Shown here: piece after piece, positions 33,759 to 42,124 of the stretch
How positions within the stretch are numbered: the first letter of the stretch is position 1
How the letters are laid out: each line of letters begins with the position of its first letter
Assembly (NCBI RefSeq): GCF_039528515.1
Contig: NZ_BAAALT010000039.1
Coordinates: forward strand, 47,338 to 111,337
Length of the DNA stretch: 64,000 nt
Direction of reading: 5' to 3'
From: Luedemannella flava
GTDB taxonomy: Bacteria > Actinomycetota > Actinomycetes > Mycobacteriales > Micromonosporaceae
Program-made: the position numbers and the translations under genes
Notes under the pieces: generated by a model
Told to the model about the DNA's origin: nothing
Database searches by the model: none
What the model saw: only the letters and a program-made list of their open reading frames with translations

Positions 33759-34688
33759 GTGCCGACGTCGGTGCTCCTCGCCGTTCTCGCCGCAGCGAGC
33801 CTGCTCGCCCTCGCGCCGGCCCTGGTGCGTCGGTATGACGCGACCGAGCGGCTCGCCGCGGAGCGGACGACGTCCACGGCGCGGGTGCTCGCCCGGCGCC
33901 GTAGTCGTCGTACCGTCCCCGGCCGTGTTCCGATCAACCCGCCCCGCCCCGTCCCGTGGTCGGCGGAGGATGACCACGGGGTCGTCGCGTTCCACGGGGG
34001 CACCGTCGGGGTCCATGAGTCTCTGAACGCCCGTGACGGCGCGGCGGGTGGTTCGCGTAACGGCGGTTCCCGTGAGGCTGCCGGCGGCGGGCGGCGGCGG
34101 TCGACGACCGGGCCGCGCCGGCACGCGGGCGCCGCGACACGCCGGCGGTCCGCAGCCGGGTCGACCACCCGGGTGGGTGGCCGGTCGAAGCGCCGCAGGG
34201 CCCCCGCGTCGGCCATGCACCGGCGCCGGCGCGTGTTCGCCGCGCTGGAGCTGCTGAACCTCGTCGAGGTGGTCGGCATCGTGCTGGTCGGCCCCGGAAT
34301 GTGGATCAGTTTCGCGGTCACCGCCGGGGCGCTGACCGCCTACGTCGTGCACCTGCGCAACCGGTCGATCGCCGCCGCCCGGCGGCGCCGTCAGGAGGCG
34401 CGTCGCGCCCGCTGGGTCGCCGCCCAACAGGCCGCCGTCCGCCGCGAGCACGAGCGCCGGGCCGCCCAGCGCCGGGAGGCCCAGCGCCGACTGGTCGTGG
34501 AGCGGGAGGCGGCGCGCCGGGAGGCCATGCGGCGGGCCACGGAGTACGTGGAGCGCTACTCCCGCCTCGACCGGGCCGTGGGCGACGCCGGGGAGCCGCC
34601 GATGGCCCGGCCGGCCCGCCCGGGCGTACAGCCCAACGAGCGGCCGGGGCCGGTCCGGGGCCGGCCGTACGAGCATCCGGGGCACTGA
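33759..34688 (+). CDS. GlpR/SepX-like membrane cell-division protein
   Basis: This protein has 309 residues. An N-terminal membrane helix (residues 3-22) is followed by a basic, low-complexity linker rich in Arg, Gly and Ser (about 90-145). A pair of close helices follows (about 155-198, ELLNLVEVVGIVLVGPGMW), then an Arg/Ala/Glu-rich coiled coil (about 200-270) and a disordered tail. This layout and the position after galU-glp-rimJ match GlpR (Corynebacterium) and SepX (Streptomyces), which connect the gephyrin-like protein or FtsZ to the membrane. GTG 33759 has GGAGGGGGAGG upstream. Assignment rests on synteny and topology. Confidence 0.65.
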   Translation: MPTSVLLAVLAAASLLALAPALVRRYDATERLAAERTTSTARVLARRRSRRTVPGRVPINPPRPVPWSAEDDHGVVAFHGGTVGVHESLNARDGAAGGSRNGGSREAAGGGRRRSTTGPRRHAGAATRRRSAAGSTTRVGGRSKRRRAPASAMHRRRRVFAALELLNLVEVVGIVLVGPGMWISFAVTAGALTAYVVHLRNRSIAAARRRRQEARRARWVAAQQAAVRREHERRAAQRREAQRRLVVEREAARREAMRRATEYVERYSRLDRAVGDAGEPPMARPARPGVQPNERPGPVRGRPYEHPGH

Positions 34689-34756
34689 TCTTCGGTGGGT
34701 GGGATGCCGAGTCGCGTGGCGGGCGGGGGACCTGTTAGCCTTGTGCCCGGTTACAA

Positions 34757-34830
34757 GGGGCTGTAGCGCAGTCTGGTAGCGCACCTCGTTCGCATCGAGG
34801 GGGTCAGGGGTTCGAGTCCCCTCAGCTCCA
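34757..34830 (+). tRNA. tRNA-Ala (anticodon CGC)
   Basis: The 74-base cloverleaf has an acceptor stem GGGGCTG/CAGCTCC containing the G3-U70 wobble pair that identifies alanine tRNAs. The anticodon stem CCTCG/CGAGG encloses a TTCGCAT loop, giving anticodon CGC. The T arm is AGGGG-TTCGAGT-CCCCT. The 3' CCA is not encoded. Confidence 0.96.
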
Positions 34831-34837
34831 CCCTTAA

Positions 34838-34865
34838 CCACCCGTCCAGGATCGGGTGGCACTTT
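34838..34865 (+). terminator. Terminator after tRNA-Ala
   Basis: The stem CCACCCG/CGGGTGG (34838-34844 with 34853-34859) with an eight-base loop is followed by CACTTTTG, seven bases after the tRNA end. Confidence 0.8.
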
Positions 34866-34871
34866 TGTCCC

Positions 34872-34903
34872 TGCCAGCCGGGTGCGACACAGGCCGGCTG
34901 GCA
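34872..34903 (+). terminator. Second hairpin downstream of tRNA-Ala
   Basis: The 10-bp arms TGCCAGCCGG (34872-34881) and CCGGCTGGCA (34894-34903) are followed by TTCGTCGTTTT. It probably acts as a backup terminator. The rest of the gap up to 35065 holds the promoter of the first subtilisin gene and nothing else I can name. Confidence 0.7.
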
Positions 34904-35030
34904 TTCGTCGTTTTCGGCCATTAAGAGGCGTTTAGATCTGCCGGCGGGCGTGGCGGAACAACCGGGCCTGGCTCAGTCGGCGACTTCGAACATCTGTCAG
35001 ACGTTTCAGGAGTACAACGGGAGGTGTAAT

Positions 35031-35057
35031 CGTCTGAATTTTAGGAGCTGAGCAGGG
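35031..35057 (+). promoter_or_regulatory. Upstream motif of subtilisin copy 1
   Basis: CGTCTGA (35031-35037) and GCTGAGCAGGG (35047-35057) are a shortened version of the paired motif found before the other three copies. The AGGG also serves as the ribosome site eight bases before ATG 35066. Confidence 0.45.
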
Positions 35058-35065
35058 AAAATACG

Positions 35066-36316
35066 ATGAACGTCAATCTACGCTCCGGCGTACGCATGGC
35101 TCTCGCGGCACTCGTCACACTGCCGCTCGTCGCCGCCGACGGCGCGGCGTCCGCTTCGCCCGTCAGGACCACTCCGGCAGCCGCTGCGGCGTTTGCCCAG
35201 CTGGAGCCGTCGCATCGGCCGGTGGTCAACAACAACTACATCGCCGTGTTCCGCGACCGCGCGGTCTCCCGGCAACGGGTGCGCGCGGTCGTGCGCGCAC
35301 TGGTGCAGCGCCACCGGGGCCTGGTCGCGGCCCGGATCTACCAGAACGCGCTACGCGGCTTCCAGTTCCGCGCGTCGCCCGAGCTGGCCAGGCGCCTCAA
35401 CGCGGACCATCGCATCCAGTTTGTCCAGCAGGACTACGTGGTCACCGAGATGGGCTACGTGGTCACCGGCCAGCAGAACCGGCCGCCCGCCTGGGGCCTC
35501 GACCGCATCGATCAGCGGGCGCTGCCGCTGAACAGCCGGTACGTGTTCCCGAACAACGGGTCGGGTGTCAACGCGTACGTCATCGACAGTGGCATCCGGG
35601 CGAGTCACCGGGAGTTCGGCGGGCGGGCGACGGCCGCCGTCGACTTCACGCCCGATGCCGACAACCGCGACTGCAACGGGCACGGCACGCACGTCGCGGG
35701 AACCATCGGCGGCACGAACGTCGGCGTGGCCAAGGGTGTGCGCCTGGTCGGGCTGAAGGTCCTCGGCTGCAACGGTCAGGGCTCTACCTCGGGCATTCTC
35801 TCGGCGCTCGACTGGGTGGTGCGGCACGGCCAGCGGCCCGCCGTGGTGAACATGAGCCTCGGTCACTCCGGCGCGGACCCCGCGCTGGACAGGGCGATCC
35901 AGAAAGCCATCCAGACGGGCTTCAGCGTCGTGGTCGCGGCCGGGAATGACGCGGGCAACGCGTGCAGCGTGTCGCCGGCCCAGGCGGAGCTGGCCATCAC
36001 GGTCGGCGCGACCAACAACAGGGACAGCCGCGACACGCGGTACTCCAACTACGGGGCGTGCGTGAACATCTTCGCCCCGGGAACCGACATCTACTCCGCG
36101 TGGCCGTCGGCGAACGACAGCTACCAGACGATGAGCGGCACCTCCATGGCGTCGCCCATGACCGCCGGCGCGGTGGCGCTCATCCTCGGCAGGCACGCCA
36201 ACTACTCACCGCAGTCGGTGGCCTCCTGCCTCACCCATATCTCCACCCAGAACGTGGTCGCCAACGCGGGCTCCGGCTCGCCCAACCGGATGCTCTTCGT
36301 CGGTCAGCTCTGCTGA
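35066..36316 (+). CDS. Secreted subtilisin-family (S8) protease, copy 1
   Basis: This protein of 416 residues has a signal peptide (ending near SASPV) and an I9-type propeptide (NNYIAVFRDRAVSRQRV...). The catalytic domain has the intact triad: Asp in YVIDSGIRASH (about residue 172), His in CNGHGTHVAGT (about 207) and Ser in GTSMASPMTAG (about 360). The oxyanion asparagine is in VVAAGNDAG. Cysteines before the His motif, in LGCNGQ, in GACVNIF and at the C-terminus are shared with the three downstream paralogues, suggesting a disulfide-stabilised proteinase K-like fold. There is no C-terminal anchor, so the mature enzyme is released. Confidence 0.95.
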   Translation: MNVNLRSGVRMALAALVTLPLVAADGAASASPVRTTPAAAAAFAQLEPSHRPVVNNNYIAVFRDRAVSRQRVRAVVRALVQRHRGLVAARIYQNALRGFQFRASPELARRLNADHRIQFVQQDYVVTEMGYVVTGQQNRPPAWGLDRIDQRALPLNSRYVFPNNGSGVNAYVIDSGIRASHREFGGRATAAVDFTPDADNRDCNGHGTHVAGTIGGTNVGVAKGVRLVGLKVLGCNGQGSTSGILSALDWVVRHGQRPAVVNMSLGHSGADPALDRAIQKAIQTGFSVVVAAGNDAGNACSVSPAQAELAITVGATNNRDSRDTRYSNYGACVNIFAPGTDIYSAWPSANDSYQTMSGTSMASPMTAGAVALILGRHANYSPQSVASCLTHISTQNVVANAGSGSPNRMLFVGQLC

Positions 36317-36783
36317 GTAGCGGTTCCCCCGCGCGTTGGCAGGTCCGTCGTGATGGCCCGGGCGGAGAACGAGGCGGCGACCATCTCGAAGACGGCGACC
36401 GCGTCGGCGACCCGCGCGCCGGCCTCGGCCGTCGGCACCTCGATCTGCGGGTCGTAGCCCTGCAGGCCGGTCTCCTCCTCGATGATCGCGGAGATCCGGT
36501 ACATCGTGGTGACGACGAGGTGTGCGGCGGCGCCGGTGTGCCAGTAAGGCACCTGGATCGCCGCCGAGTCGGCGGAACAGAACACCTGGATCGCGGTCTG
36601 TTCATCGTCGAGCTCGCCGCCGTGGTCGACGAGGTTGGGCAGGACCGCCCGGACCCGCCGCACGATCCGTGCCCAGATCTCCGCGTCAACGTCCTCGCTG
36701 TCGTCGTCGTCCTCGTCCGCGTCGAGGTAGTCGTCCCAGGTCTGGCGGTCGGCGAGCCGGGCGAACATCAGGTCGTAGCTCAT
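36304..36783 (-). CDS. Hypothetical protein beginning MSYDLMF
   Basis: This soluble acidic protein of 159 residues has a DEDDDDSEDVD stretch near residue 26 and an alpha/beta pattern after it (IQVFCSADSAAIQVPYWHTG). I do not know the family, though I have a general memory of actinomycete proteins beginning MSYDLM. It is encoded opposite to the protease genes and overlaps the end of copy 1 by 13 bases, so it interrupts the tandem array. It has no signal peptide and is unlikely to be a protease inhibitor acting outside the cell. Confidence 0.65.
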   Translation of the reverse strand: MSYDLMFARLADRQTWDDYLDADEDDDDSEDVDAEIWARIVRRVRAVLPNLVDHGGELDDEQTAIQVFCSADSAAIQVPYWHTGAAAHLVVTTMYRISAIIEEETGLQGYDPQIEVPTAEAGARVADAVAVFEMVAASFSARAITTDLPTRGGTATQQS

Positions 36784-36942
36784 GGTCGGACACCATGCCA
36801 CCCCTGTGTGACACAACGAGCGTCCGGAGCGGGGAATGCCATTTATCGGCCGACTTAAGACGCATGGAACCGAGCCAACGACAAATTACGTCGTTGGTTG
36901 CGACCAATGGACATCAGATATTTTCCGACGTACAAAAGAAAT

Positions 36943-36976
36943 CGTATCTGTCTGTTGTTTGGGCAGTTGAGCAGGG
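36943..36976 (+). promoter_or_regulatory. Shared upstream motif of subtilisin copy 2
   Basis: CGTATCT (36943-36949), 16 bases, then GTTGAGCAGGG (36966-36976). The same pair with 16 or 17 bases between occurs before copies 3 and 4. It may be a promoter or an activator site. Confidence 0.5.
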
Positions 36977-36997
36977 GAGATGGAGGGGGCGATATCG

Positions 36998-38242
36998 ATG
37001 GACGGCAAGTCAATTCCGGGTTCGCGAACGGCTTTCGTGGCGCTGATGACCCTGCCGCTCATAGCTGCGGGGGGCGCCGTATCCGCGTCGCCCGTTCCGG
37101 CCGCTTCGCCGAAAACCCCGGCGGTCGTTCAGTTGGGCTCGCCGCGTCAACAGATCCGCGACAACTACATCGCCGTGTTCCGCGACTCGGCGGTCTCCCG
37201 GCAGCAGGTGCGGGCAGCGGTCAGCAGGCTGGTCCGGCAGCACCGCGGCGTGGTCGCGTCCCGGATCTTCCAGAACGCGCTGCGCGGCTTCCACTTCCGC
37301 GCCTCGCCCCAACTGGCCGGGCGCATCGGCACCGACCGTCGCGTCTCGTTCGTCCAGCCGGACTACGTGGTGACCGGGGTGGACATCGTGGCCGGCCAGC
37401 AGGAGGCCCCGCCGACCTGGGCCCTGGACCGGATCGATCAGCGGGCCCTGCCGCTGGACGAGCAGTACGCGTTCCCGGCCAACGGGTCGGGCGCCACCGC
37501 CTACGTGATCGACAGCGGCATCCGGGCCAGCCACGTCGAGTTCAGCGGACGGGCGACGGCCGCGGCCGACTTCACGTCGGACGCCGACAACGTCGACTGC
37601 GCGGGCCACGGTACGCACGTCGCGGGCACCATCGGGGGCCAGCACGTGGGTGCCGCCAAGGGCGTGCGGCTCGTCGGTCTGAAGGTGCTGGCCTGCGACG
37701 GCCATGGCTCGACCTCGGGCACCATCGCGGCCCTGGACTGGGTGGTGCGCAACGGCCACCGGCCCGCGGTGGTGAACATGAGCCTCGGTCACGCCGGCAC
37801 GGACCCGGCGCTGGGTCAGGCGGTCACGACCGCCGTCGACGCGGGCTTCAGCGTGGTGACGGCCGCCGGCAACAGCGCGAGCAATGCCTGCAACGTCTCG
37901 CCGGCCCGGTCGGCAATGGCCATCACGGTCGGCGCGACCAACGACAAGGACAGCCGCGACGTCCTGTACTCGAACTTCGGGTCCTGCGTCAAGATCTTCG
38001 CGCCGGGCACGGGCATCTACTCCGCCTCGTCGGCGTCCGACAACGCCTACGAGACGCTGACCGGCACCTCGATGGCGTCGCCACTGGTCGCCGGGGCGGT
38101 GGCGCTCATCCTCGGCGCGCACCCCGACTACTCGCCGAGGCAGGTGGCCTCCTGCCTGACCCAGAACGCGACCTCCAACGTGGTCGAGAACGCGGGCAAC
38201 GGCTCGCCGAACCGGATGCTCTACGTCGGCCGTCTCTGCTGA
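36998..38242 (+). CDS. Secreted subtilisin-family (S8) protease, copy 2
   Basis: This 414-residue paralogue of copy 1 has the same signal peptide, I9 propeptide (DNYIAVFRDSAVSRQQV) and catalytic domain. The triad is intact: YVIDSGIRASH, CAGHGTHVAGT and GTSMASPLVAG. ATG 36998 has AGGGGG eight bases upstream, better than the in-frame ATG at 36980. The next copy follows 65 bases after the stop. Differences from copy 1 are spread along the protein, so the duplication is not recent. Confidence 0.94.
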   Translation: MDGKSIPGSRTAFVALMTLPLIAAGGAVSASPVPAASPKTPAVVQLGSPRQQIRDNYIAVFRDSAVSRQQVRAAVSRLVRQHRGVVASRIFQNALRGFHFRASPQLAGRIGTDRRVSFVQPDYVVTGVDIVAGQQEAPPTWALDRIDQRALPLDEQYAFPANGSGATAYVIDSGIRASHVEFSGRATAAADFTSDADNVDCAGHGTHVAGTIGGQHVGAAKGVRLVGLKVLACDGHGSTSGTIAALDWVVRNGHRPAVVNMSLGHAGTDPALGQAVTTAVDAGFSVVTAAGNSASNACNVSPARSAMAITVGATNDKDSRDVLYSNFGSCVKIFAPGTGIYSASSASDNAYETLTGTSMASPLVAGAVALILGAHPDYSPRQVASCLTQNATSNVVENAGNGSPNRMLYVGRLC

Positions 38243-38251
38243 TCCGCCGGA

Positions 38252-38285
38252 CGTATCTCAGTGCCCATCGGCCCGTTGAGCAGGG
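38252..38285 (+). promoter_or_regulatory. Shared upstream motif of subtilisin copy 3
   Basis: CGTATCT (38252-38258), 16 bases, then GTTGAGCAGGG (38275-38285). It starts nine bases after the stop of copy 2. The following 20 bases up to the start are also close to those before copy 4. Confidence 0.5.
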
Positions 38286-38307
38286 CGTACAGACGAAGGG
38301 CAATGTG

Positions 38308-39597
38308 ATGGCGCACAATTCGCGATTCGGTGTACGCATGGTTCTCGCGACGATGCTGGCGCTGCCGCTCATCGTGGAGACTGGTGCGGTGTCGGCGTCG
38401 CCCGGCGTCGCGAACGAGTCGACGACGTCCAACGTCACGGCGTCGACGGCGAGCCTGCCGGAGGGCGGGCGTGGCCGCATCCGTCACCTGCCGTTCCGGC
38501 CACAGGCGATCCGGGGTCACTACATCGCGGTGTTCCGCGACGAGGCGACGGTGCGCAATCCCGTGCGGGCGCTGGTCCGGCAGTTCCTGCGGCGCCACCC
38601 CCAGATCGTCGTGCAGCGTCTGTTCTACCTGTGGGTGCGCGGCTTCCACTTCCGGGCCACGCCTGCGCTGGCGGCGCGGATCGCCGCCGACCGCCGGGTC
38701 GCGTTCGTCCAGCCGGACTTCGTGCACCACGCCCAGGTGCTCCCGGTGACGGGCGCGCAGAACCGCCCGCCGTCGTGGGGCCTCGACCGCATCGACCAGC
38801 GCACCGAGCCGCTGGACAGCCGGTACGTGTTCCCGGGCGACGGGTCGGGCGTCAACGCGTACATCATCGACAGCGGCATCCGGCCGAGCCACCGGGAGTT
38901 CGGCGGGCGCGCGGTGGCCGCCGTCGACTTCACGGGCGAGGGCAACCAGGACTGCGCGGGCCACGGCACGCACGTCGCGGGCACCATCGGCGGCACGAAC
39001 GTGGGCGTCGCCAAGGGCGTGCGCCTCGTCGGTCTGAAGGTGCCCGGCTGCGACAACTCGGGCTCGACCTCGAACATCATCGCGGCCCTGGACTGGGTGG
39101 CGAGGTACGGGCAGCGCCCCGGTGTGATCAACATGAGTCTCGGACACCCCGGCGACGATGAGGCCCTCAGCAAGGCGACCTACGGCGCCTTCGAGGCGGG
39201 TTTCAACGTGGTGGTGGCGGCCGGGAACTACGCCGAGGACGCGTGCGGGGTGTCGCCGGCCCAGGAGGGGCAGGTCATCACGGTCGGCGCGACGAACCAG
39301 AACGACAGCCGGGACACGCAGTACTCGGACTACGGGCAGTGCCTGAACATCTTCGCCCCAGGGACCAACATCTACTCCGCGTGGCCGGCGTCCGACAGCA
39401 GCTACGAGACGATGAGCGGCACCTCGATGGCCACGCCGCACGTCGTGGGGGCCCTGGCGGTCATCCGCGGCCAGCACCCCGACTACTCGGCCGTCCAGGC
39501 GTACCAGTGCCTGACGGGTCTGGCGACCCGCAACGTGCTCGGCAGCGTCGGCAGCGGCTCGCCCAACCGGTTGCTCTTCATCCGCGACCGCTGCTGA
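38308..39597 (+). CDS. Secreted subtilisin-family (S8) protease, copy 3
   Basis: This 429-residue protein has a signal peptide, a slightly longer N-terminal pro-region containing EGGRGRIRHLP, the I9 propeptide and the S8 domain. The triad is intact: YIIDSGIRPSH, CAGHGTHVAGT and GTSMATPHVVG. Shared pro-region features (EGGRGRI, QAI) group it with copy 4 rather than with copies 1 and 2. ATG 38308 has AAGGG seven bases upstream; earlier in-frame codons run through noncoding DNA and are not used. Confidence 0.94.
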   Translation: MAHNSRFGVRMVLATMLALPLIVETGAVSASPGVANESTTSNVTASTASLPEGGRGRIRHLPFRPQAIRGHYIAVFRDEATVRNPVRALVRQFLRRHPQIVVQRLFYLWVRGFHFRATPALAARIAADRRVAFVQPDFVHHAQVLPVTGAQNRPPSWGLDRIDQRTEPLDSRYVFPGDGSGVNAYIIDSGIRPSHREFGGRAVAAVDFTGEGNQDCAGHGTHVAGTIGGTNVGVAKGVRLVGLKVPGCDNSGSTSNIIAALDWVARYGQRPGVINMSLGHPGDDEALSKATYGAFEAGFNVVVAAGNYAEDACGVSPAQEGQVITVGATNQNDSRDTQYSDYGQCLNIFAPGTNIYSAWPASDSSYETMSGTSMATPHVVGALAVIRGQHPDYSAVQAYQCLTGLATRNVLGSVGSGSPNRLLFIRDRC

Positions 39598-39609
39598 CGT
39601 CAATTGATA

Positions 39610-39644
39610 CGTATCTTATGTGCCCTTTTGCCCGTTGAACAGGG
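39610..39644 (+). promoter_or_regulatory. Shared upstream motif of subtilisin copy 4
   Basis: CGTATCT (39610-39616), 17 bases, then GTTGAACAGGG (39634-39644). It has the same layout as before copy 3, including the following CAGACGAAGGGCAAT. Confidence 0.5.
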
Positions 39645-39663
39645 TGTACAGACGAAGGGCAAT

Positions 39664-40941
39664 ATGATGATGCGTACTTCGCGGTTCGGGTTGCGAATGG
39701 TTCTGGCGGCTGCGCTGGTGCTGCCGCTCACGTTGGAGACCGGTGCGGTGTCCGCATCGCCCGGCGTCAGTACGGCGGGACCGACGTCGTCGGCCGTGGC
39801 CTTCCCGGAGGGCGGGCGAGGTCGCATCGGCCCCCTGCCGATGCACCGGCAGGCGATCCCGGGCGAGTACGTCGCCGTGTTCCGCGATGACGTATCCGCG
39901 CAGAGCGTGGACGCGGTGATCCAGGCGCTCCGTGCCCTGTACCGCCAGATCATCATTCAGCGCATCTACTACGCGGCGGTGCGCGGCTTCCTTTTCCGCG
40001 GCACGCCCCACCTGGCCAGAGCTGTCGGCCAGGATGAGCGGATCCAGTACGTCCAGCCGAACTACCGGGTCCTGGCCCAGGGGTCGGTGGTGGCGGGCAC
40101 GCAGAACAATCCACCGTGGGGCCTGGACCGCATCGACCAGCGGGATCTCCCGCTGAACCACCGGTACGTGTACCCGAACACCGGGTCGGGCGTGAACGCG
40201 TACGTCGTCGACAGCGGCATCCGGACGAGCCACCGGGAGTTCGGCGGGCGGGCGACCATCGGTGCGGACTTCACCGGCAGCGGCAACACGGACTGCAACG
40301 GTCACGGCACGCACGTCGCGGGCACCATCGGCGGCGCCAACGTGGGTGTCGCGAAGGCGGTGCGCCTCTACGCCCTGAAGGTCCTCGGCTGCAACGGTCA
40401 GGGCTCGACCGCGGGCATCCTCTCGGCCCTCGACTGGGTGGTGAAGAACGGCCGGCGGCCCGGGGTCGTGAACATGAGCCTCGGCCACGCCGGCACGGAT
40501 CCCGCGCTGAGCAAGGCCATTCTGGGCGTCCTCGCCGTCGGGATCACCGTGGTGGTGGCCGCCGGGAACAACGCGGGCGACGCGTGCGCCGTCTCGCCGG
40601 CCAGGACGATCATCGTCATCACGGTCGGCGCGACCAACAACAAGGACAGCCGGGACACGCGGTACTCGAACTACGGCCGGTGCGTCAACATCTTCGCCCC
40701 CGGCACTGACATCTACTCCGCGTGGAACGCCTCCAACAGCGCCTACCAGACGATGAGCGGCACCTCGATGGCGTCGCCCCACACCGCGGGGGTGGTCGCA
40801 CTCATCCTGCAGGCGCACACCAACTATTCGCCGCTGCAGGTGGCCGACTGCATGACGGCCATGGCCACCTACAACACACTGACCAACATCGGTAACGGGT
40901 CGCCCAACCGGATGCTCCACACCGGACAGATCTGCTCCTGA
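39664..40941 (+). CDS. Secreted subtilisin-family (S8) protease, copy 4
   Basis: This protein of 425 residues is built like copy 3: signal peptide, EGGRGRI pro-region, I9 propeptide (GEYVAVFRDDV) and S8 domain with YVVDSGIRTSH, CNGHGTHVAGT and GTSMASPHTAG. Three consecutive ATG codons start at 39664, and any could be used. AAGGG precedes them. A perfect 17-bp hairpin follows the stop, so this is the end of the protease array. Confidence 0.94.
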   Translation: MMMRTSRFGLRMVLAAALVLPLTLETGAVSASPGVSTAGPTSSAVAFPEGGRGRIGPLPMHRQAIPGEYVAVFRDDVSAQSVDAVIQALRALYRQIIIQRIYYAAVRGFLFRGTPHLARAVGQDERIQYVQPNYRVLAQGSVVAGTQNNPPWGLDRIDQRDLPLNHRYVYPNTGSGVNAYVVDSGIRTSHREFGGRATIGADFTGSGNTDCNGHGTHVAGTIGGANVGVAKAVRLYALKVLGCNGQGSTAGILSALDWVVKNGRRPGVVNMSLGHAGTDPALSKAILGVLAVGITVVVAAGNNAGDACAVSPARTIIVITVGATNNKDSRDTRYSNYGRCVNIFAPGTDIYSAWNASNSAYQTMSGTSMASPHTAGVVALILQAHTNYSPLQVADCMTAMATYNTLTNIGNGSPNRMLHTGQICS

Positions 40942-40955
40942 CCCCGACGTTGACC

Positions 40956-40992
40956 GACGGGACCCCGGCCGCGACGCGGCCGGGGTCCCGTC
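40956..40992 (+). terminator. Terminator after the subtilisin array
   Basis: A perfect 17-bp stem (40956-40972 with 40976-40992) with a GAC loop starts 14 bases after the copy 4 stop and is followed by GCGTTTCC. Confidence 0.88.
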
Positions 40993-41028
40993 GCGTTTCC
41001 CCGGGCGCCACGAGGCGTTGATCAAGAC

Positions 41029-42090
41029 ATGGCCAAGGCGGGGTTGCGCCGGGTCCACGTGGTGGAGCCGGGCGGGCGGGGCGGCATCTATCAGCACGCG
41101 GTCGAGGTGACCCGCATCCTGGTCGGGGCCGGGGTCGACGCGGTGCTGCACACGTCCGACGGATGCGAGGTCCGCCCGGCCGCGGTGCCGGTGTGCGGGT
41201 GCGTGCGGTGGCCGGAGAACGGGCGCAACGTCGTCCTGCGGCGGGCCGCACGGGCCCGCTACCTGGGCGGCGAGCTGTTGCCGCACCTCTGCCGGGCGTT
41301 CGGGCCGCGCGACGTCGTGCACGTCCACGGGTTCTCGTTCCTCAACCCTATGGTCATCAGGGCGGCCCGGCTGCGCCGGGCGACCGTCGTCGGCAGCCCG
41401 CACAACACGTTCGTCCGCGAGGGAGCCGGCTCCCGCGCGGTGCGCTCGCACGAGACGATGCTGCGCCGCCCGGACCACCTGGTCGTCTACGCGGACGCGG
41501 ACACCGCCGTGCTCGACCGGGACGCCTCGGTGCTCCCGCTGGTGCAGTGGACGCCACCGGTGGAGCCGGACCGGGTGCGTCGCTGGCGCGAGCGCCTGGC
41601 GCCCGACGGTGCCCCGCTCGCGCTCATGCCCGGCCACGTGCGCCGGGACAAGAACTACGACCTGTTCGTGCGGGCGATGGCGCGGCTGCCCGGCTGGCGC
41701 GGTGGCGTCGTGGGGGAGGACCACGGCGGCGCCGCGGAACTCGCCCATGTCGTCCAGCTCACCGACGCGCCGGTGACAATGATCTTCGAGTACGTGTCGG
41801 TGGCCGACTACATGGCGCTGGTCGCCGCGGCGGACGTGATCGTGGCCCCGTATGCGGTGGCGAGCCAGTCGGGCGTGCTGGCCGTGGCCCGCAAGCTGGG
41901 CGTCCCGACGGTCGCGACGGCCACCGGCGGGCTGCCCGAGCTGGCCACCGCGGTGGCCGACGCCGACCCGGCCGCCCTGGCGCAAGCGGTCATCCAGGCG
42001 CGCGGGCGGGGCGCGGCGGAGCGGCCGCCCGACGGCGTGGCCGCGGAGTTCCTGGCCGCCTACCAGGTGGCGAGGGCGCGCGCGGGATAG
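41029..42090 (+). CDS. GT-B glycosyltransferase (family 4-like)
   Basis: This protein of 353 residues has the GT-B two-domain pattern. The N-terminal half includes HVVEPGGRGGIYQHAVEV and DVVHVHGFSFLNP. The C-terminal half includes LALMPGHVRRDKNYDLFVRAM, followed by VIVAPYAVASQSGVLAVARKLGVPTVAT with the donor-binding region. Substrates are unknown. It stands alone between the protease array and alr. Confidence 0.85.
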   Translation: MAKAGLRRVHVVEPGGRGGIYQHAVEVTRILVGAGVDAVLHTSDGCEVRPAAVPVCGCVRWPENGRNVVLRRAARARYLGGELLPHLCRAFGPRDVVHVHGFSFLNPMVIRAARLRRATVVGSPHNTFVREGAGSRAVRSHETMLRRPDHLVVYADADTAVLDRDASVLPLVQWTPPVEPDRVRRWRERLAPDGAPLALMPGHVRRDKNYDLFVRAMARLPGWRGGVVGEDHGGAAELAHVVQLTDAPVTMIFEYVSVADYMALVAAADVIVAPYAVASQSGVLAVARKLGVPTVATATGGLPELATAVADADPAALAQAVIQARGRGAAERPPDGVAAEFLAAYQVARARAG

Positions 42091-42124
42091 AGGCCCTTGC
42101 TACCCGCCGGTTACTCTTGGCCCC

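Noticed and set aside
36898..38307. N-terminal extension of subtilisin copy 3
   Set aside because: The open frame continues upstream through copy 2 in a wrong frame. Signal peptide and ribosome site place the start at 38308.
34757..41000. Integrated mobile element at the tRNA-Ala gene
   Set aside because: No integrase, excisionase or repeated tRNA end was seen, and the base composition of the proteases looks like that of the host.
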